From NCBI RefSeq assembly GCF_018688155.1, contig NZ_CP061312.1, positions 744,001-808,000 on the forward strand: DNA of 64,000 nt, in the 5' to 3' direction. The first letter of the stretch is position 1; every line of letters begins with the position of its first letter. Source of the DNA: Polynucleobacter sp. AP-Sving-400A-A2. GTDB lineage: Bacteria; Pseudomonadota; Gammaproteobacteria; Burkholderiales; Burkholderiaceae. Both the position numbers and the translations under genes were made by a program. Below the pieces are notes generated by a model. That model worked only from the letters and a program-made list of their open reading frames with translations. It was not told the origin of the DNA and searched no databases. Positions 60,127 through 64,000 of the stretch are shown one piece after another.

Positions 60127-60546
60127 TTATTTATATTGCTCAGGTTCATCATTGATTTCTTTGATCTCTAGCTCACCAAAGATATACGTATTTTCTCCCA
60201 TTTCCTTCCAGCCTAGATCCTGAAAGACATGCACGTATTCCCCGGAGAACTTTTTTGATTTGCCATAGAAAATATCCGTTAGCTCATCTTGCTCATCTTC
60301 ATCAACGGTCTCAGAAAAGTAGATTACCTTCTCCCCATCATAAGTCTTGCTGATTTCAGCCCCAGGAATATCGGCAATACAAATCCCTATTTGAGCTTGA
60401 TAGTGACTGATGAACTTTGGCTTGGTAGTGGTAGTGATAGAACCTAGCTTCCAGACAGTTCCACATTTAATTTCTTTATTCTGTTTTTTAAAGATGCATC
60501 TTTGGACTAGAGAGCCCATTTCGAGGGGGATAATTTGATACAGCAT
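60127..60546 (-). CDS. hypothetical protein coupled to the secreted metallophosphatase
   Basis: A 139-residue soluble protein I do not recognise. It is acidic towards the C-terminus (a DEDEQDE stretch at about 85-91 and an acidic end), has two cysteines near the N-terminus and a possible beta-rich core. I chose the ATG at 60546 because AGGAGA stands six bases upstream. The frame is open to 60717, but that part overlaps the divergent gene region and lacks a ribosome-binding site. It is the first gene of a two-gene unit with zero bases to the phosphatase start. Confidence 0.6.
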   Translation of the reverse strand: MLYQIIPLEMGSLVQRCIFKKQNKEIKCGTVWKLGSITTTTKPKFISHYQAQIGICIADIPGAEISKTYDGEKVIYFSETVDEDEQDELTDIFYGKSKKFSGEYVHVFQDLGWKEMGENTYIFGELEIKEINDEPEQYK

Positions 60547-60622
60547 CTCATATCTCCTGTAGTGAATCTGAGCCTTAATCATGCTCCTAAAGTATGACGA
60601 TTCGATGAAGATCGGTCGATCT

Positions 60623-60640
60623 GAATGAATGTCTTCATTC
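60623..60640. promoter_or_regulatory. inverted repeat between divergent genes
   Basis: Perfect 7-bp arms GAATGAA (60623-60629) and TTCATTC (60634-60640) around TGTC, in the 111-bp gap between the unknown gene (minus) and the GDCCxxC gene (plus). It has the form of an operator for a dimeric regulator. No regulator gene is adjacent. Confidence 0.35.
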
Positions 60641-60657
60641 TGTAATAGTTCCAGTTC

Positions 60658-60870
60658 ATGATCTGGTCTGTGAATACAGTACTTACAACTATTACCTGCC
60701 CCGACTGCTGTGGACAAGAAACCCTGGAGATCTCACAAGGCTATTCTCAGCATTTGTATCGCTGCCCAAGCTGCAGCACCATTCTGAAGCCCAGATCAGG
60801 AGACTGCTGCATTTTTTGCAGCTTCGGAAGCCAAGATTGCTCTAATGCGGAGCAAAATTTAGCTGCTTAG
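60658..60870 (+). CDS. GDCCxxC-motif small cysteine-rich protein
   Basis: A 70-residue protein with nine cysteines. It has a zinc-ribbon-like pair CPDCC (Cys14, Cys17, Cys18) and CPSC (Cys36, Cys39), followed by GDCCIFCSFGS (residues 48-58) and Cys61. This matches a small widespread family named after its GDCCVxC motif, in which one cysteine is selenocysteine in some members. Function is unknown; a metal or redox role is likely. The usual C-terminal CPPxQ is replaced by DCSNAEQNLAA. The start is uncertain, ATG 60658 or GTG 60670. It is 98 bp before ppx. Confidence 0.75.
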   Translation: MIWSVNTVLTTITCPDCCGQETLEISQGYSQHLYRCPSCSTILKPRSGDCCIFCSFGSQDCSNAEQNLAA

Positions 60871-60907
60871 GCCACTACCCAGTAGACTAGGGTCTCGTTT
60901 CACGAAT

Positions 60908-60941
60908 GTGTCATTAGAGTTTCATAAAATAGACATATTCA
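60908..60941 (+). promoter_or_regulatory. Pho-box-like triple repeat and promoter of ppx
   Basis: Three heptamers at exact 11-bp steps: GTGTCAT (60908-60914, six of seven against CTGTCAT), GTTTCAT (60919-60925, five of seven) and TAGACAT (60930-60936, four of seven), with spacers TAGA and AAAA. A weak -10 (TATTCA, 60936-60941) stands ten bases after the second repeat. It lies 28 bp before the ppx start. Confidence 0.65.
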
Positions 60942-60968
60942 AGTAAACCTGCTTCTATTGGAAATGCT

Positions 60969-62507
60969 GTGGCCTTACATCAAAATAAATCCTTAATGAA
61001 TGCATCTGACCTTGTCGCTGCAGTTGACCTTGGCTCGAATAGCTTTCGCATGCTGGTTGCCCAAGTCGTTAAGACACCCTCGGGTACTCAGCTTCGTCCG
61101 ATTGATACCTTGCGTGAGTCTGTCCGCCTGGCTGCCGGCTTAACCGATAATAAATTATTAGGTAATGATGCTTATCAGCGAGGCATAACCGCAATTCGGC
61201 GCTTTGGTGAGCGTATTCGGGGGTTTGATCCTGCCAATGTGCGCGCTGTTGCTACCAATACCTTACGAGTAGCTAAAAATGCCCCACACTTCATCCAAGA
61301 AGCCGAGGAGGCCTTAGGTTTCCCCATTGAAGTGATCGCAGGCGTAGAGGAAGCGCGCTTGATCTATATTGGTGCCGCCCATGAAGTGCCAGCAGTGCAA
61401 GGCAATCGTTTGGTGGTAGATATTGGTGGAGGCTCTACTGAGCTGATCATTGGCAAAGGGTACGAGCCCAGATTGATGGAAAGCTTGTATATCGGATGTG
61501 TTTCTCACAGCCTGAGGTTCTTCCCTAAGGGCAATATTGATTCTCATGCCTTCAAAGAAGCTGAGCTAGCCGCTAGACGAGAAATTCAGGTCATTTCTGG
61601 GGCGTATCTGAATGCTGGCTGGAAGCAAGTGATTGGCTCCTCAGGAACCGCACGCGCTTTAGCGGAACTCATTGCGGAGAATAACTTCAACAGCCAGAAA
61701 GATGGCGCCGATGGGTTGATTACCCGTGATGGCTTAAGAGCCATGAAAAAGCATCTGCTTAAATATGAGCATATCAATCAGGTCGAGCTCCAAGGCCTTA
61801 AGGATGATCGGCGCTCAGTTTGGCCCGGCGGCCTTGCGATCATGATTGCTGTATTTGATGAGCTCGGTATTGAGTCTATGGAGGTCACAGATGCTGCTTT
61901 AAGAATCGGTGTCCTTTACGACCTATTGGGCCGCTCTCAGCATGAGGATATGCGCTTTGTAACAGTTGAGCAATTTATGCAGCGTTACGCTGTAGATCGA
62001 GAACAAGCTAAGCGCGTTGGCAATCTAGCCGCTGAGTTTTTGGCGCAATTACCTAAGCCAGATGAAGAGAGTCGGGCCGATAACATTGCATTATTGCAAT
62101 GGGCTGCCAACCTTCATGAAATCGGCTTATCGATATCGCATAACGGATATCACAAACACTCTGCATACATTGCGGGTAATGCTGATATGCCGGGTTTCTC
62201 AAAAAACGATCAGGCTAGATTAGCCGCCTTACTTATTGGTCATACCGGTAAGTTAGGAAAGTTAGCGAATAACGTCTCCTTCTCCGATTGGCGTATGTTG
62301 TTTTGCATGCGGCTTGCGCAGGTACTTTGCCGCGGGCGCAGTGATGTCAATTTATCCAAAGTGAAAGTCTCGGAGCACAATGGAGACTATTTAGTTAGCC
62401 TCTCCAAAGAATGGGCTAAAGAGCATCCATTAACGGAATTTAGCCTTCAAAAAGAAGCGGCCGAATGGGAACGCATCGGCCGACCTTACAGCATTAGCTT
62501 AAAGTAA
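60969..62507 (+). CDS. ppx: exopolyphosphatase / Ppx-GppA phosphatase
   Basis: Releases phosphate from the ends of inorganic polyphosphate; related enzymes hydrolyse pppGpp. The 512-residue protein has the two ASKHA phosphate loops AAVDLGSNSFRMLVAQV and VVDIGGGSTELIIG, with RAVATNTLRVAKNA between, and a C-terminal HD-type domain (NLHEIGLSISHNGYHKHSAYI), as in E. coli Ppx. The start is the GTG at 60969 after TTGGAAA; ATG 60996 is possible. In related genomes ppx follows ppk next to phoR, but ppk is not in this window. A Pho-box-like repeat upstream suggests PhoB control. Confidence 0.92.
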   Translation: MALHQNKSLMNASDLVAAVDLGSNSFRMLVAQVVKTPSGTQLRPIDTLRESVRLAAGLTDNKLLGNDAYQRGITAIRRFGERIRGFDPANVRAVATNTLRVAKNAPHFIQEAEEALGFPIEVIAGVEEARLIYIGAAHEVPAVQGNRLVVDIGGGSTELIIGKGYEPRLMESLYIGCVSHSLRFFPKGNIDSHAFKEAELAARREIQVISGAYLNAGWKQVIGSSGTARALAELIAENNFNSQKDGADGLITRDGLRAMKKHLLKYEHINQVELQGLKDDRRSVWPGGLAIMIAVFDELGIESMEVTDAALRIGVLYDLLGRSQHEDMRFVTVEQFMQRYAVDREQAKRVGNLAAEFLAQLPKPDEESRADNIALLQWAANLHEIGLSISHNGYHKHSAYIAGNADMPGFSKNDQARLAALLIGHTGKLGKLANNVSFSDWRMLFCMRLAQVLCRGRSDVNLSKVKVSEHNGDYLVSLSKEWAKEHPLTEFSLQKEAAEWERIGRPYSISLK

Positions 62508-62510
62508 TTC

Positions 62511-63446
62511 TTACAGCCCAAAGAAGTGTTTAGCGTACCGTGGATTGATGTCTGATAGACGCAACATAGTCAGTACATCTGCTGTATTGAAATCTGGATC
62601 CCAAGCAGGTGCACTGCAAATCTTAGCGCCCAACTTTAAATAACCTTTAATCAATGGAGGAGGCTCTACTGCTAGGCCGCCATTGAGTCGCTCCAGTGGT
62701 AAAGGTAGGCGAGGGAAAGCATGGTTCTCAACTGGCGCCATCTGATCATTGTTTAGTGAGTTGTATAGGCTGGCTGCAAAATGACCGCCATCACCCATGG
62801 GGATGCTGGCACAACCGAGCATGATTTCATAATCATGTTTTTTCATGTATTGCGCTAAGCCGCTCCACAAAGCCATAATGACTGCGCCAGAACGGAAGTC
62901 TTCGTGCACGCAAGATCTACCGAGCTCAACTAATTTAGGACGTAAGTGATCTAAGCGCGCTAAATCAAACTCAGAATCTGAGTAGAGACGTCCGATCTCT
63001 AAGGCTTTGTGCGGAGGGAGTACGCGATAGGTCCCAACCACCTGTAATGACTCCTGATCACGAATCAGTAAATGGTCGCAATAGGCATCGAATTCATCAA
63101 TATCGAGGTTCTCTGGATTGCTTGGAAGCTTAGCTCCCATCTCTTCTGCAAATACCTTGTAGCGCAGGCGCTGTGCTTCTTTAATCTCACTCGGATTGCT
63201 AGCCCAAGTAATTTGAAATGCAGGGCGTTTTGGCTTAGCAGTCGCTTTCTCGGCAACTGGCTCTATGGCTCTAAGCTCAGCTCTGGCTTTAGTGGCAAAT
63301 TTCTTACCAAATAATTTCTTCGCAATTTTTTTAGAAAAGAGTTTTTTAAATGCCTCAGTTTTACTCTTTTTAATCTTCTTTGGCTTTGTTTCAAAGCGAG
63401 AATTAAAGAGGTCAAATGCAGCAAGGGGATTTGGAATGTCAGACAT
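62511..63446 (-). CDS. GNAT-family N-acyltransferase (OlsB/hemolysin-like) with Lys-rich N-terminus
   Basis: A 311-residue protein. Residues about 78-250 match the OlsB-like acyl-ACP N-acyltransferase family (QRLRYKVFAEEMGAKL, DIDEFDAYCDHLLIRD, VGTYRVLPP, EIGRLYSDSEFDL, VELGRSCVHEDFRSGAVIMALWSGLA), which in other bacteria make ornithine lipid precursors. No OlsA partner is visible here. The first 75 residues are a very basic lysine-rich extension. Ornithine lipids replace phospholipids under phosphate limitation in many bacteria, which fits the neighbourhood, but this activity is an inference. It is convergent with ppx (3 bp). Confidence 0.78.
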   Translation of the reverse strand: MSDIPNPLAAFDLFNSRFETKPKKIKKSKTEAFKKLFSKKIAKKLFGKKFATKARAELRAIEPVAEKATAKPKRPAFQITWASNPSEIKEAQRLRYKVFAEEMGAKLPSNPENLDIDEFDAYCDHLLIRDQESLQVVGTYRVLPPHKALEIGRLYSDSEFDLARLDHLRPKLVELGRSCVHEDFRSGAVIMALWSGLAQYMKKHDYEIMLGCASIPMGDGGHFAASLYNSLNNDQMAPVENHAFPRLPLPLERLNGGLAVEPPPLIKGYLKLGAKICSAPAWDPDFNTADVLTMLRLSDINPRYAKHFFGL

Positions 63447-63466
63447 AGTGTTCCTTAAGTATTAAT

Positions 63467-63868
63467 CTAATTGATGACCAGAGGTATGCAAATCGTTACC
63501 CACAATAGGGCGGAAATTAGTAAGGCGAGCATGACGGCAGCTGAGCCAAAATCTTTTGCTCTTTTCGATAGATCATGATGATCAAATGAAATACGATCGA
63601 TCGCTGCCTCAACGCTGGAGTTGAGGAGCTCGACCACTAAAACCATAATGAGCGATGCAATGAGGGCGCATTTCTCAAGCGGGCTAATTGGCAAGAAAAG
63701 GGCAATTGGCGTCAGCACCACAAGCAAGAAAAGCTCTTGCCTAAAAGCACTTTCCTCTTGAAATGCATAGACTATGCCGCACCAAGAGTTCTTGGCTGCA
63801 TGCCATGCTCTTGTGAGACCCCGATTACCTTTATGGGGGTTTTGCTTGATGTCGTAAGGTGCCGTCAC
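63467..63868 (-). CDS. dgkA: diacylglycerol kinase
   Basis: Small integral-membrane kinase that phosphorylates diacylglycerol to phosphatidate, recycling lipid left over from osmoregulated glucan synthesis. The 133-residue protein has three membrane helices and the family motif ELLNSSVEAAIDRIS with SKRAKDFGSAAV, plus the early EESAFRQE glutamates. The start is a GTG at 63868, nine bases after the upstream gene, with no clear ribosome-binding site. It lies 20 bp before the acyltransferase gene, and both serve lipid metabolism. Confidence 0.92.
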   Translation of the reverse strand: MTAPYDIKQNPHKGNRGLTRAWHAAKNSWCGIVYAFQEESAFRQELFLLVVLTPIALFLPISPLEKCALIASLIMVLVVELLNSSVEAAIDRISFDHHDLSKRAKDFGSAAVMLALLISALLWVTICIPLVIN

Positions 63869-63877
63869 AATGAATTA

Positions 63878-64000
63878 TTAAGCGAGAGCAGTAGTATTAG
63901 CTGCAGTAGAAGGTACGGGCTTTAGATGATTGGCAAACTGCTCTGAAGCCGCTCTCCAAGAAAACTTTTCAGCATGAGCGCGAGCTAATTCACGAGGAAT
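63878..64000 (-). CDS. probable glycosyltransferase, C-terminal end only
   Basis: The last 40 codons of a minus-strand gene that enters from beyond the window; the stop is TTA at 63878-63880. The visible sequence starts IPRELARAHAEKFSWRAASE and ends in a Thr/Ala-rich tail. The segment resembles the C-terminal helix of group 1/4 glycosyltransferases (RELARAHAE-F-SW form), but 40 residues are too few for certainty. It lies 9 bp before dgkA and is likely in the same operon. Confidence 0.5.
   Translation of the reverse strand: MPRELARAHAEKFSWRAASEQFANHLKPVPSTAANTTALA

Overview
The window reads as a continuous piece of a betaproteobacterial chromosome of the Burkholderiaceae, most like a free-living freshwater Polynucleobacter. 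This rests on protein sequence and gene order (tpiA-secG-tRNA-Leu-nuoA..N; rlmE-ftsH-folP-glmM-pstSCAB-phoU-phoB-phoR), short intergenic gaps, moderate G+C and many TTG/GTG starts. It is an inference from memory of these families, not a database result. I see no insertion sequences, prophage, CRISPR or rRNA.

Layout. 1-15.7 kb: 3' end of tpiA, secG, tRNA-Leu(GAG), then the complete 14-gene NADH dehydrogenase I operon nuoA-N, closed by an intrinsic terminator. 15.7-19.9 kb: a NUDIX hydrolase, a DUF1178 protein and a four-gene polar amino-acid ABC importer. 20-24.5 kb: mmsA on the minus strand, then an old-yellow-enzyme homologue, a Bug/TctC-type binding protein and a SprT-like zinc protein on the plus strand. 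24.5-31.1 kb (minus): dnaQ at the end of an RND efflux operon, rnhA and a methyltransferase. 31.1-40.9 kb (plus): gloB, an MltD-like transglycosylase, a PrpE-type acyl-CoA synthetase, carA-carB, greA and a DUF4149 membrane protein. 41-46.7 kb: yhbY (minus), rlmE, ftsH, folP, glmM.

46.7-53.4 kb is the phosphate-starvation operon pstS-pstC-pstA-pstB-phoU-phoB-phoR, with a good Pho box before pstS. In many Burkholderiales phoR is followed by ppk and ppx. Here ppx lies 7.5 kb away and ppk is not in the window. The interval (53.4-60.9 kb) holds a variable block: a lysine-tailed small protein, a CorA/ZntB transporter, orphan small ORFs, an outer-membrane beta-barrel, a secreted PhoA-type alkaline phosphatase, an alpha/beta hydrolase, a secreted calcineurin-like phosphatase paired with an unknown protein, and a GDCCxxC protein. 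Pho-box-like repeats with 11-bp spacing sit before ppx and the beta-barrel gene, and a weaker one before the phosphatase. I read the block as a probable PhoB-linked phosphorus-scavenging module; this is the part most worth study.

61-64 kb: ppx, a GNAT/OlsB-like acyltransferase, dgkA and the 3' end of a gene that looks like a glycosyltransferase. Other points of note are an intrinsic terminator inside the 5' coding end of folP, tandem hairpins between pstS and pstC, and a plus-strand terminator at 53.8 kb with no established plus-strand gene before it.
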